Shown here: positions 57,249-64,000 of the stretch, one piece after another | Layout of the letters: each line of letters begins with the position of its first letter | How positions within the stretch are numbered: position 1 is the first letter of the stretch | Made by a program: the position numbers and the translations under genes | Source of the DNA: a virus | Virus record (IMG/VR): IMGVR_UViG_3300044982_000128 | Span: 1 to 64,000 of that record | Length of the DNA stretch: 64,000 nucleotides | Strand: one strand, 5' to 3' | Notes under the pieces: model-generated | What the model saw: only the letters and a program-made list of their open reading frames with translations | Databases searched by the model: none | What the model was told of the DNA's origin: nothing

Positions 57249-57895
57249 ATAGGAAGCCAACCGCATACGAATATCTAGTCTCAATCGTCACTAAGGTCAA
57301 CACGAATGTCTGTATAGTATGGCCGTTCCATATTGATAAAGGCGGGTATGGGCGTATTATGGCGCCAAAAATCTTTGGTGAAAGACAGCAGTTTCTTGTG
57401 CACAGATTAGCGTATAGGGTTGCGTACGGTAAGTGGCCTACTCCAAACGGGCTTCACAGTTGTGACAATCGTGCGTGTTTCAACCCCCGTCATATTTCCC
57501 CTGGAACTCTCAGGGAAAATACTGAGGATATGGTTGCCAAGGACAGGCAGGCTAAGGGGGAGAGAACTGCTCTTTCCAAATTGACATATGAGTTGGTGGA
57601 ACAGGCACGAAGGGAATATATTGGCGGCCTGACTTGTGAGCAATTAGCCACTCGATATGGCGTGAGTGGTCATACCATGAACACGGCAATTTCCGGAAAG
57701 ACTTGGAAGCATGTTCCCAATCCGGTTAGAATGCGTCCTCGTCACAGACCTCCCGCCACGCACTGTTCGTACGGTCATCCGCTTACTGAGGGGAATTTTT
57801 ATACGATACGTCGGCGGCGCGGGGTTACATGCAGGGAATGCAAGATTTGCTCCAGTAATAAATATAAAATTCGTAAGTTGAAACGAGGTAAGTAG
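57245..57895 (+). CDS. HNH endonuclease (HNH_3 type)
   Basis: A 216-residue protein. FLVHRLAYRVAYGKWPTPNG (near 50-69) and HSCDNRACFNPRHIS (near 73-87) are the HNH-3 core. It is followed by an HTH (CEQLATRYGVSGHTMNTAIS) and a C-terminal CSYGHP...CRECKIC zinc domain like that of the other HNH gene. Four-base overlaps at both ends (ATGA, TAGTG). Homing-type nuclease. Confidence 0.85.
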   Translation: MNRKPTAYEYLVSIVTKVNTNVCIVWPFHIDKGGYGRIMAPKIFGERQQFLVHRLAYRVAYGKWPTPNGLHSCDNRACFNPRHISPGTLRENTEDMVAKDRQAKGERTALSKLTYELVEQARREYIGGLTCEQLATRYGVSGHTMNTAISGKTWKHVPNPVRMRPRHRPPATHCSYGHPLTEGNFYTIRRRRGVTCRECKICSSNKYKIRKLKRGK

Positions 57896-58665
57896 TGTCA
57901 GATAGCATTGAATCCGTTAAACCGATTCTTACTGTGATTGACGACGAGGGCGACCTGGTTATCTCTTCTACCGGTCCGCGCGGCAAGGAAATGGCCCACG
58001 CAGTTCTTGCGTTGGCTAACGGCGCTAGGAAGGCCGTGGTAATCCAGGACGGTGAGATGAAGGTACTCAAACGAGGGACAGCGGCAGAGAACGGGATAGA
58101 AGCAAACGGCAAAGCCCCAGCCCCGCCTCCAGCGCGTCGGCCCACGTCTCCCGCGCCAGTCGAAACCGGCCCCGACATTCAGGACTCCTACATCTCCGAT
58201 CTGGAATCCGGCGTCACAGGCGAACAGGCCATGGGAGAGAAACCATCCCCCACTCCCGGCCCCTCCGATCCAGTCGCTATTCCAGCCAAGAAGCGCAAGC
58301 CAGTCATCTACCAGGATGCCGCTGCGCCACCCGCGCCGGAGCTGGCTGAGGCGGAGATGGACCGGCTTCTTGCAGAAGCGCAGCAGGCGGAAGCGGACGC
58401 GGCCAGAGTCGCCGAGGACCAACGGTTTCAGCGTCAGCAGGCGGTGCAGGTTCAGGTGGAGCCCTCTGACGTTCCTGCCGAGCAGCCGGCAGAGGCGGCA
58501 AGGCCGCGTCGCCGGGAGCGCCAGCTTGCGACCACAGGCAGACCCTGCGGCCGCTGCGGCGGTGGTGGGAAGATCGTCGGAGACGCTGGATTTGAAGGGT
58601 CCTGCCCTGTGTGTCACGGTGAGGGCCAGGTGAAGACGTGGGATCGATCGTTGAAGGTTCGTTGA
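57895..58665 (+). CDS. Unknown protein with DnaJ-type zinc motif
   Basis: A 256-residue protein from a GTG overlapping the previous stop. The N-terminus is a small beta domain, the middle a long Ala/Pro/Gln-rich region (from about residue 75). Near 215-245 CGRCGGGGKIV and CPVCHGEGQV form a DnaJ-like zinc site. No chaperone J-domain. Function unknown. Confidence 0.65.
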   Translation: MSDSIESVKPILTVIDDEGDLVISSTGPRGKEMAHAVLALANGARKAVVIQDGEMKVLKRGTAAENGIEANGKAPAPPPARRPTSPAPVETGPDIQDSYISDLESGVTGEQAMGEKPSPTPGPSDPVAIPAKKRKPVIYQDAAAPPAPELAEAEMDRLLAEAQQAEADAARVAEDQRFQRQQAVQVQVEPSDVPAEQPAEAARPRRRERQLATTGRPCGRCGGGGKIVGDAGFEGSCPVCHGEGQVKTWDRSLKVR

Positions 58666-58721
58666 TCGCAAGTGGAGTAAAGTGGAGTACAGTAGATTGC
58701 AAACCAATCGGAGTACGTCTG

Positions 58722-59015
58722 ATGGTCTGGGTAAAGTCTCGTACTTTGGAGTTCGATGAAGAAGGATCGACTAGACGGATTACCACGCGTATCCGTGAGG
58801 ATGGGTATTTGTTTTATCAAGGGCAGTCGGATTACCATCATACATTCCCTTTCAAGGATCAGCAGTATCGCTTGGAACAACAGTTTGTGCGGTTCAGTCA
58901 AGAAATGCCAGATACAGGCCAATGGACGGTGGCTGATTTTGATGAAGATTTCGAGGAACGTCTGGTGTCGATGAAGGCGAAGGAAGTGTTTCCAGGGCAG
59001 GAGGTTGTTGTCTAA
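58722..59015 (+). CDS. Unknown small protein
   Basis: A 97-residue protein, GGAG before the ATG. FDEEGSTRRITTRIREDGYL then YHHTFPFKDQQYRLEQQFVR. Beta-rich with a His pair. TAATG overlap downstream. Confidence 0.6.
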   Translation: MVWVKSRTLEFDEEGSTRRITTRIREDGYLFYQGQSDYHHTFPFKDQQYRLEQQFVRFSQEMPDTGQWTVADFDEDFEERLVSMKAKEVFPGQEVVV

Positions 59016-59617
59016 TGGCCGCACTGCCCGATTCCGCGCTTCCTCTCTGTGATAATCCGCAGCACCCTGCCGGTTTGCCGCGGAAGATGATCTATCTTCA
59101 GACCAAGGATCACGCGCATGTGTTCGGCTGCCAGGCGTGCAAGGATGTGAACCGCAAGCTCTCCGTCCGCGTGATGACCGACCAGTTTTTCAAACGGGAA
59201 GTTCGTAAGACCCTCGCCGCATTGGGTCAGCTTCTCCGAGGGCCAATGCAGAAGCGCAAGCGCTCCCCTTTCGAACTCGGCCTCATGCGGGAGATGGCGC
59301 TCGATGCTGCGCGCGCCAATGCGCGTTCTCGCACGATCGACTGGGACCCCGAGCACCGGCGTTCCCGTGACGGCAAGTACGAACTGGTCGAGTACAAGGA
59401 ACTCGGCGAAGGCGCGTTGCGCATTCAGATGGCCATCGATGGCAAGCTCTGTCCACAGATGGACGACCACGTAGCTTCACGAGAAGAGTTCAGGACCGAG
59501 GAAGAATATTGGAGTAGAGTAGCGCGCGGGAGCGAGTTGATTTTGCATTTGTACGGCGATCCGAGGAATCCATTGACGCCGGAAGAGTCGGCTTTGAGAG
59601 AACAGGAGACGTTTTGA
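59015..59617 (+). CDS. Unknown protein with N-terminal zinc knuckle
   Basis: A 200-residue protein; LCDNPQHPAGLPRKM and GCQACKDVNR form a zinc site in the first 50 residues. The rest is helical and charged. No family recognised. Confidence 0.6.
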   Translation: MAALPDSALPLCDNPQHPAGLPRKMIYLQTKDHAHVFGCQACKDVNRKLSVRVMTDQFFKREVRKTLAALGQLLRGPMQKRKRSPFELGLMREMALDAARANARSRTIDWDPEHRRSRDGKYELVEYKELGEGALRIQMAIDGKLCPQMDDHVASREEFRTEEEYWSRVARGSELILHLYGDPRNPLTPEESALREQETF

Positions 59618-59618
59618 G

Positions 59619-59867
59619 ATGAGATTCACGATTGAGGTAGTTGTATTCTTTGTTTCGGTTTGGTCAGCGTATCGTCTTGGCAAGATGGAGACTGCGAGGT
59701 TTGTTTGGAACCTGCTGTCCAATCGAAGAACTGAAGGGATGGCCGAGGCTGTATGTTTGTACTGCGCGATAATGAACCCCAACATCCTGCGCCGGAACGG
59801 ATGGAAGTGTGTGGATGACGCGTGTCTTGCACTTCGAAGTAAAAAGGAATTGGTGGACAACATCTGA
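59619..59867 (+). CDS. Small membrane-anchored protein
   Basis: An 82-residue protein; FTIEVVVFFVSVWSAYRLG is the membrane helix, then a Cys-rich CLYCAIM and CVDDACLALR. TGATG overlap with the next gene. Function unknown. Confidence 0.6.
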   Translation: MRFTIEVVVFFVSVWSAYRLGKMETARFVWNLLSNRRTEGMAEAVCLYCAIMNPNILRRNGWKCVDDACLALRSKKELVDNI

Positions 59868-60388
59868 TGACTTACACATACGCCATTCTCGAAGTCAGCC
59901 ATGCAGCTTACGTTGAAATCAAATCGAAGTTGGAAGCGGCAGGATACTCCGATCAATTCCATGATGACCGTGACGGCGACGGGGTTGTCATCGACATGCA
60001 CGGCATCGCTTTGAAAGACGAAGGAGAATCTGTTGTGTCTCCTGCTCCAACTTCAGATCGCGCCCGTATTCAGGTTCTCCTTGCTCAGGCAATTACCGCA
60101 CGTCTCAAGGAAGAAGTTATCGATGAAATTCTTCCGAAGCCGAGTATCGCTGAACTGGAAAAAATGATAGATGACGCTGAGAAGGAAGGTAAAGAACTCG
60201 GCAGATTAATGCCTTCCGGTGAGATCATGCGCAGCCATCCGAAACCTGTGTTTGCATCTGATTTGGCTGATGCTGTGCTCTCGGCACTTCAGAGCAGCGG
60301 CTTTGAGATTGTGTCCAGTAAGCAGAAACGGCGAACTGTCTTGGATGCTCGGTCGATGTGCAGACCGGGAGACGAACCTTTAGCGTAA
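59867..60388 (+). CDS. Unknown protein
   Basis: A 173-residue protein; YAILEVSHAAYVEIKSKLEA at the start. A middle helix and a conserved-looking C-terminus with RARIQVLLAQAITARLKEEV. No family recognised. Confidence 0.6.
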   Translation: MTYTYAILEVSHAAYVEIKSKLEAAGYSDQFHDDRDGDGVVIDMHGIALKDEGESVVSPAPTSDRARIQVLLAQAITARLKEEVIDEILPKPSIAELEKMIDDAEKEGKELGRLMPSGEIMRSHPKPVFASDLADAVLSALQSSGFEIVSSKQKRRTVLDARSMCRPGDEPLA

Positions 60389-60488
60389 CCTCCGGAGCGC
60401 GTCCCGCCGTCCTCAGCGGAGCTTAGCATGGATTTAAGTGCGGTGCAATACTTAATCAGCAATCGTTCTTTGAAAGGACCATACTCAG

Positions 60489-61010
60489 ATGTCGAAACTC
60501 GCAGCAGTTCGCACCGGTCAGGCCACCCAGGGCATCGGCGCTGTTCCTAACGGAACTCCAGTCACCATTGACGATCTCGATCCACCTCCGGTCATCAATC
60601 CCCGCTCTGCGCACTCTGCCGCGGCTGCGACGGTGACGGCTGCATGGTTGTCGCTTGAAGCCAAAGAGATCGAGGTCAGGAACTACTTCCGTTCCATCGC
60701 CGTGTCGTCAGGCTTGGAGATGCTGGCGAAGATGAGGAAGCAATGCGATATGGCTGCTGAGTCGCTTCAGGGCCGCATAGACGAGGACAACACGCAGCGA
60801 TGCACTGGCTGCGGGAAGACGCTCGAGGAACTGCGGAAGACGCAATTCCTGATGATGGGCGCCGACACCGATCCTGAAACCGGTGTTCCTGTGCCGTATC
60901 GCTTCTGTGGTCCGATGTGCATTCGTGAACGCAACAAGGAACGGATGCTGCCGAAGGAAGAGAGAAACAAGCTGCGGTTTGACGGTCAGGACATGGGTGA
61001 CATTCGCTGA
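60489..61010 (+). CDS. Unknown protein with zinc pair
   Basis: A 173-residue protein; AAAGGACCATACTCAG before the ATG. CTGCGKTLEELR (near 107) and FCGPMCIRE (near 138) form a zinc site. TGATG overlap downstream. The 100 bases before it show no gene, only a short imperfect hairpin. Confidence 0.65.
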   Translation: MSKLAAVRTGQATQGIGAVPNGTPVTIDDLDPPPVINPRSAHSAAAATVTAAWLSLEAKEIEVRNYFRSIAVSSGLEMLAKMRKQCDMAAESLQGRIDEDNTQRCTGCGKTLEELRKTQFLMMGADTDPETGVPVPYRFCGPMCIRERNKERMLPKEERNKLRFDGQDMGDIR

Positions 61011-61336
61011 TGGCTCGAAAAATTCATCACGACATCCATGTACCCTATAAGAAGCTGGGTGAGTTGTCCCCTGCCGAGTTGCTTGCTGTCGAAGGTCCGA
61101 AGTTCGTTACAAAGGATCACAAGACTTTGGCTGTTTTGATTTCGCATGACAAGTGGAAGAAGTTGAACCATGGTCTACCTAACGTTAATCCTCACAAGGT
61201 TATGAAATTTCTTGTTGGGGAGCAAAACTACTTAGTTATTCCTGTCGAGCGCTACGGTTCTACGCTGTTTCAAGCTAAGCCGGAAACGGGATTGATGATC
61301 TTTACTGGTATACCAAAAAAGAAAGCTAAGTCATGA
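61010..61336 (+). CDS. Unknown protein (weak antitoxin-like strand)
   Basis: A 108-residue basic protein; the segment LAVLISHDKWKKLNHG weakly resembles Phd/YefM-type antitoxins. No toxin gene is adjacent. TGATG overlap upstream, ATGA downstream. Confidence 0.6.
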   Translation: MARKIHHDIHVPYKKLGELSPAELLAVEGPKFVTKDHKTLAVLISHDKWKKLNHGLPNVNPHKVMKFLVGEQNYLVIPVERYGSTLFQAKPETGLMIFTGIPKKKAKS

Positions 61337-61647
61337 GCCAAAAGTACGAAGACATCCTCAAAAATTCTGTCGAGAAGCTCTCCCTCGGCCCCAACGATAT
61401 TCTCATTGTGAAGTCGCAGGAAGCGATGTCTACCTTTTTGGAGATGACGCAGGCTGGCATCGGCTTTTCTCAGTATGCGAATCCGATTCTGCTCGTCCCC
61501 GGCGGTCTGGAGAAGGCAACGCGGGAGGATCTGCTGGACGCGATCCGGATTCTGGATGAGCAGGAAGCTCAGATGGGAAAGAACGAAGCAGAGGTTTCAC
61601 GGATCATTACGGATTTGCATGGGCCGATGATCAGGAAGGCTCAATGA
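61333..61647 (+). CDS. Unknown protein
   Basis: A 104-residue protein; SQEAMSTFLEMTQAGIGFSQ and REDLLDAIRILDEQEAQMGK. No family recognised. ATGA overlaps on both sides. Confidence 0.6.
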   Translation: MSQKYEDILKNSVEKLSLGPNDILIVKSQEAMSTFLEMTQAGIGFSQYANPILLVPGGLEKATREDLLDAIRILDEQEAQMGKNEAEVSRIITDLHGPMIRKAQ

Positions 61648-61868
61648 AAGAGACATTGTGGAGAGCAGCGAAGTGGAATCGGATTACGTGGCTGTGCGAT
61701 CGCTCAGACTTTTTAGCGTGGCGTCCATGTGAAAATGGTGGGGGTATAGAAGTGCTGGCCTACAACTACGCATTGCTTCAAATTCCGTCTGGAGACGGTC
61801 TTTTCTCTGTTGAGATTGCTCCGTCATTGGAAGCTATCGGCGGCAAGTCTGATGAAGCGCCAGTCTAA
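61644..61868 (+). CDS. Unknown small protein
   Basis: A 74-residue protein, Trp-rich N-terminus (ETLWRAAKWNRITWLCDRSD). Mixed alpha/beta. ATGA overlap upstream. Confidence 0.6.
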   Translation: MKETLWRAAKWNRITWLCDRSDFLAWRPCENGGGIEVLAYNYALLQIPSGDGLFSVEIAPSLEAIGGKSDEAPV

Positions 61869-61995
61869 ATTCGTCATCACTAATTCGGTTCCTTCGGTAG
61901 ATGAAATGGGCCGTCGTCTTGGGATGAGCAAGCGGCGTATCGAGAGAGTAAAAAAGATCATGGCTGCGAAGCCTTCGCAAAGAAAGGTTCAATAA
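61852..61995 (+). CDS. Micro-HTH protein (47 aa)
   Basis: SVPSVDEMGRRLGMSKRRIE then RVKKIMAA: a short helix-turn-helix with a basic recognition helix. Overlaps its neighbour by 17 bases; TAATG overlap with the next gene. Confidence 0.6.
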   Translation: MKRQSKFVITNSVPSVDEMGRRLGMSKRRIERVKKIMAAKPSQRKVQ

Positions 61996-62171
61996 TGTCA
62001 ATCCATTCTATTCTTCATCCGCGAGTTCCTTGTTGCGCGCTGATCTTTCTCGACCCCGCCCATCAGTCAAACACCTATTGCCAGCGTGAACTGGGCCACC
62101 CGGACGAGGCAGTGAAGGGCTTCCCCGGCGGGCACAACATTGTCGATGCGCCTCCTGTAGGAAAGAAATGA
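61995..62171 (+). CDS. Small protein with GHP end
   Basis: A 58-residue protein; HPRVPCCALIFLDPAHQSNT and YCQRELGHPDEA. Possible metal site from Cys/His. ATGA overlap downstream. Confidence 0.6.
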   Translation: MSIHSILHPRVPCCALIFLDPAHQSNTYCQRELGHPDEAVKGFPGGHNIVDAPPVGKK

Positions 62172-62491
62172 CCAAGCCTCTTTCGCCTTTGCATCGTCCG
62201 CTGGATATCATCGACGCCAGTGACATAGGAGAGCCCTACGTCCCTCCTTCTCCTCCTCCGATCCCCTCGCGCATCGCGCGTCTCGCCCAGCTTGATTCCC
62301 ATTCGCTCTCCGGGCGCCAGCACTCGCTCGGCCCCGGCGGGGCGTCAGCGATGTTCACGCAAGCGGTGCAGCGAGCGTTGGTTGAAGAGATGGCTGCGCA
62401 GTTGCGTCTTTCGCCAGTCGAGACAGAAGGTTACGACAGCGAAATTGGTAAATGGGCACAAGCAATCATCGCAGCATTTTGTGAGGAGTAG
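62168..62491 (+). CDS. Unknown protein
   Basis: A 107-residue protein; Pro/Ser-rich N-terminus, a helical C-terminus (SAMFTQAVQRALVEEMAAQL). ATGA overlap upstream. No family recognised. Confidence 0.6.
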   Translation: MTKPLSPLHRPLDIIDASDIGEPYVPPSPPPIPSRIARLAQLDSHSLSGRQHSLGPGGASAMFTQAVQRALVEEMAAQLRLSPVETEGYDSEIGKWAQAIIAAFCEE

Positions 62492-62495
62492 CCCC

Positions 62496-62783
62496 ATGTG
62501 CTCGATATGTGACAGCTTCAAAAAGCGAACTGGGTACGCAGGACAGAAGTATGCGGTTTACTACACGCGAGATGGTGTTGAGTCCAAGATGGGCTGGCAG
62601 AATCAAGCATCCGGTGGATTGGAAGACTCCGCCAAGTTGATGCCCGGCGTGACGGCGACGCGCATCGCAGAGGTCGAGTGCTGCCAGATCGAATACGGTA
62701 AGGAGCACTGCGGTGGTGATTGTACCTGTCATGTGTGCGCACCCGATTTACACGAGCGGGATGCAGCTTTGGAGAAGGATTGA
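62496..62783 (+). CDS. Small zinc-binding protein
   Basis: A 95-residue protein; MCSICDSFKKRTG and CCQIEYGKEHCGGDCTCHVC are Cys clusters. GAGGAG precedes the ATG; TGATG overlap downstream. Confidence 0.65.
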   Translation: MCSICDSFKKRTGYAGQKYAVYYTRDGVESKMGWQNQASGGLEDSAKLMPGVTATRIAEVECCQIEYGKEHCGGDCTCHVCAPDLHERDAALEKD

Positions 62784-63058
62784 TGGACTCCATCTCTCCG
62801 GTCCTGACAGACGCTGAAGTCCTCGCCGAGCAGGTCGTCGCGCTCGGGCAGGATGAATTCTATCCGATCGTGGTTGCTCGGGTGATCTTCGAGGGCGGGG
62901 CTCTGGGGTCGTTAGTCCGGTTTCGGTTCAGTGATGCGGAGCGGGAGTTGATCGCGGCGGGTGCTGATTTGATATTGGGGCAGCCGCATCACGGTCCGAT
63001 GATGCCAGTCAGTCTGCAGTTGGCGATGCCGGGAGAGTATCCCTCGAATGAGGTATAA
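62783..63058 (+). CDS. Unknown small protein
   Basis: A 91-residue protein; DAEVLAEQVVALGQDEFYPI. Its TAA is inside the TATAAT of the next promoter element. No family recognised. Confidence 0.6.
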   Translation: MDSISPVLTDAEVLAEQVVALGQDEFYPIVVARVIFEGGALGSLVRFRFSDAERELIAAGADLILGQPHHGPMMPVSLQLAMPGEYPSNEV

Positions 63059-63117
63059 TTATGGGGTCAGGGAGCTTGAACTCCCGGCCAAGACCTCATC
63101 GTTCTGGAGGAACGACT
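63054..63117 (+). promoter_or_regulatory. TATAAT leader with Shine-Dalgarno hairpin, copy 2
   Basis: TATAAT (63054-63059), hairpin 1 GGGAG-CTTGAA-CTCCC (63070-63085), hairpin 2 TCGTTC-TGGAG-GAACGA (63099-63115) with GGAG in the loop, two bases before the ATG at 63118. Compared with copy 1, one stem pair changed from A-T to T-A on both sides while pairing is kept. Confidence 0.75.
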
Positions 63118-63612
63118 ATGACCCCACAAAGAGCATACCGCATTAAAGAGGCAGTCTGTTATTTTACAGACAAAAACAACAAGCGTGCTGTGATGCGCGA
63201 TGTTGTATTGGGAGAAGTCATCACTCCGCGGATCGAGCATATTTTCTCCAAAGGTCAGTGCCACGCTCTTGCAGTCGCGTTGCATGAGATTCTTGGGTGG
63301 GAAGTGATGGGCGTGTATAGTTTTTGGGGCGACGGTCCTCGTCACACGTATCATTACGTCATTCAGTGCCCGGATCATCGTGGTGATGCGGACATTCATG
63401 GAATCCGTTGTCTCGACCACGGTTTGCGAAAGGCGAATGTAGGCGTGATCCTCGGTGGAAGGGTTAGAGGATTTTTGCCTCCAGCAATGAACTTCGCCAG
63501 ACACTACGCCAAGATTATTGCTCCTGAGATTCAGAAGCAGTGGGATGCTCTGAAAGCGGGGAAGTCCAAGCCTCGGTGGACGTTGTGTTCGGAAGGATAT
63601 GACGATAAATAA
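63118..63612 (+). CDS. Unknown protein from hairpin leader 2
   Basis: A 164-residue protein; KGQCHALAVALHEILGWEV, later RHTYHYVIQCPD and LRKANVGVILGG. The Cys-His pair after a Gly and a later HTYHY recall small cysteine-peptidase-like folds, but this is weak. TAATG overlap with the terminase gene. Confidence 0.6.
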   Translation: MTPQRAYRIKEAVCYFTDKNNKRAVMRDVVLGEVITPRIEHIFSKGQCHALAVALHEILGWEVMGVYSFWGDGPRHTYHYVIQCPDHRGDADIHGIRCLDHGLRKANVGVILGGRVRGFLPPAMNFARHYAKIIAPEIQKQWDALKAGKSKPRWTLCSEGYDDK

Positions 63613-64000
63613 TGCCCCTCGATCTTCAACACGTAGAAAAATTCTTTACTCGTCTGCACATAAGAGATAGAGATGAGGGAACGTTTGTCCCTTTCACACT
63701 TCGTCCTCAGCAGCAAGAGATATTTCACTTAGCTAAAGAGCATCTGGCGCGGCGTCGTAGATTATTTATTATCTTCCTCAAAGCTCGTCGTCTCGGAATT
63801 TCTACGATTGCGACAGGACTTGGGCAAGCACATTGCATTGCACATCCTGGGTCGATGGCTCGCTGCATTGCACAGAATGCGAAAGTAGCCTCCGCTAACT
63901 TCGAAATGGCCAGCAGTTTTTTCAAGGATTGTCGTGACCTATATCCCGGTGCAGCTAAGCCCACCAAGTCTCTACTTGTATGGCCGCATTCTGACGGACC
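63612..64000 (+). CDS. Terminase large subunit, N-terminal part (partial)
   Basis: 129 codons up to the window end. RPQQQEIFHLAKEHLARRRR and the deviant Walker A LKARRLGISTI (near 55-65) are typical of the ATPase domain of phage terminase large subunits, which packages DNA into the head. ATG at 63612 overlaps the previous TAA (TAATG). The gene continues past the window; portal and capsid genes probably follow. Confidence 0.85.
   Translation, partial: MPLDLQHVEKFFTRLHIRDRDEGTFVPFTLRPQQQEIFHLAKEHLARRRRLFIIFLKARRLGISTIATGLGQAHCIAHPGSMARCIAQNAKVASANFEMASSFFKDCRDLYPGAAKPTKSLLVWPHSDG

Noticed and set aside
1-64000. CRISPR array, retron or diversity-generating retroelement
   Set aside because: No regularly spaced repeats, no reverse transcriptase motif and no template/variable repeat pair were seen.
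1-64000. Integrase or lysogeny module
   Set aside because: No tyrosine or serine recombinase is visible; the excisionase-like HTH protein alone does not support lysogeny.

Overview
This window is one side of a tailed double-stranded DNA bacteriophage genome. It holds tail and ejection genes, a lysis region, a replication block and a partial large terminase at the right end. No integrase or ribosomal gene is visible. The virion gene order and the lack of a recognisable tape measure suggest a podovirus-like virion, but this is inferred. The host is not stated by the sequence. Several secreted-type tail proteins carry Gram-negative-type signal peptides ending in AxA-Q, and two lipoproteins have lipoboxes, so a Gram-negative soil-type bacterium is likely; Acidobacteriota is only a guess.

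Layout. (1) 1-17.9 kb, plus strand: a strong terminator, then small head/neck genes, a tail hub with a fibronectin-like insert, internal/ejection proteins, and three very large fibre/spike proteins with N-terminal signal peptides. (2) 17.9-21.9 kb, plus: small secreted and membrane proteins and a T4-type endolysin. (3) 42.0-21.8 kb, minus: replication and recombination genes (SNF2-type helicase, RuvC-like resolvase, DUF2800 nuclease, DUF2815 single-strand-binding protein, family A DNA polymerase, prim-pol/helicase, DNA methyltransferase), then regulators and many small zinc-binding or membrane proteins. (4) 42.0-45.5 kb: an AT-rich origin-like gap, a structured leader and divergent promoters. 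(5) 45.8-64 kb, plus: a tRNA-Glu, a circularly permuted two-piece tmRNA, HTH regulators, a methyltransferase/glycosyltransferase cluster, two HNH nucleases, many uncharacterised early genes, and the start of the large terminase. The tail genes at position 1 probably follow the terminase, portal and capsid genes on a circular map.

Most genes are joined by stop/start overlaps (ATGA, GTGA, TGATG, TAATG), so translation is densely coupled. These overlaps decided many starts and exposed a set of very short genes, mostly single-pass membrane proteins of 25-55 residues.

The most striking element is the tmRNA at about 48.74-49.18 kb: the acceptor piece lies upstream of the coding piece, and two long-range helices join them. 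Other notable items are two copies of a TATAAT-plus-hairpin leader that presents the Shine-Dalgarno sequence in a loop with a compensatory base change; three single genes flanked by direct repeats spanning the stop/start junction; an Arc-like ribbon-helix-helix gene with its 21-bp palindrome inside its own promoter; leaderless or near-leaderless promoters; a 21-bp inverted-repeat leader; and two genes broken by a single in-frame stop codon.
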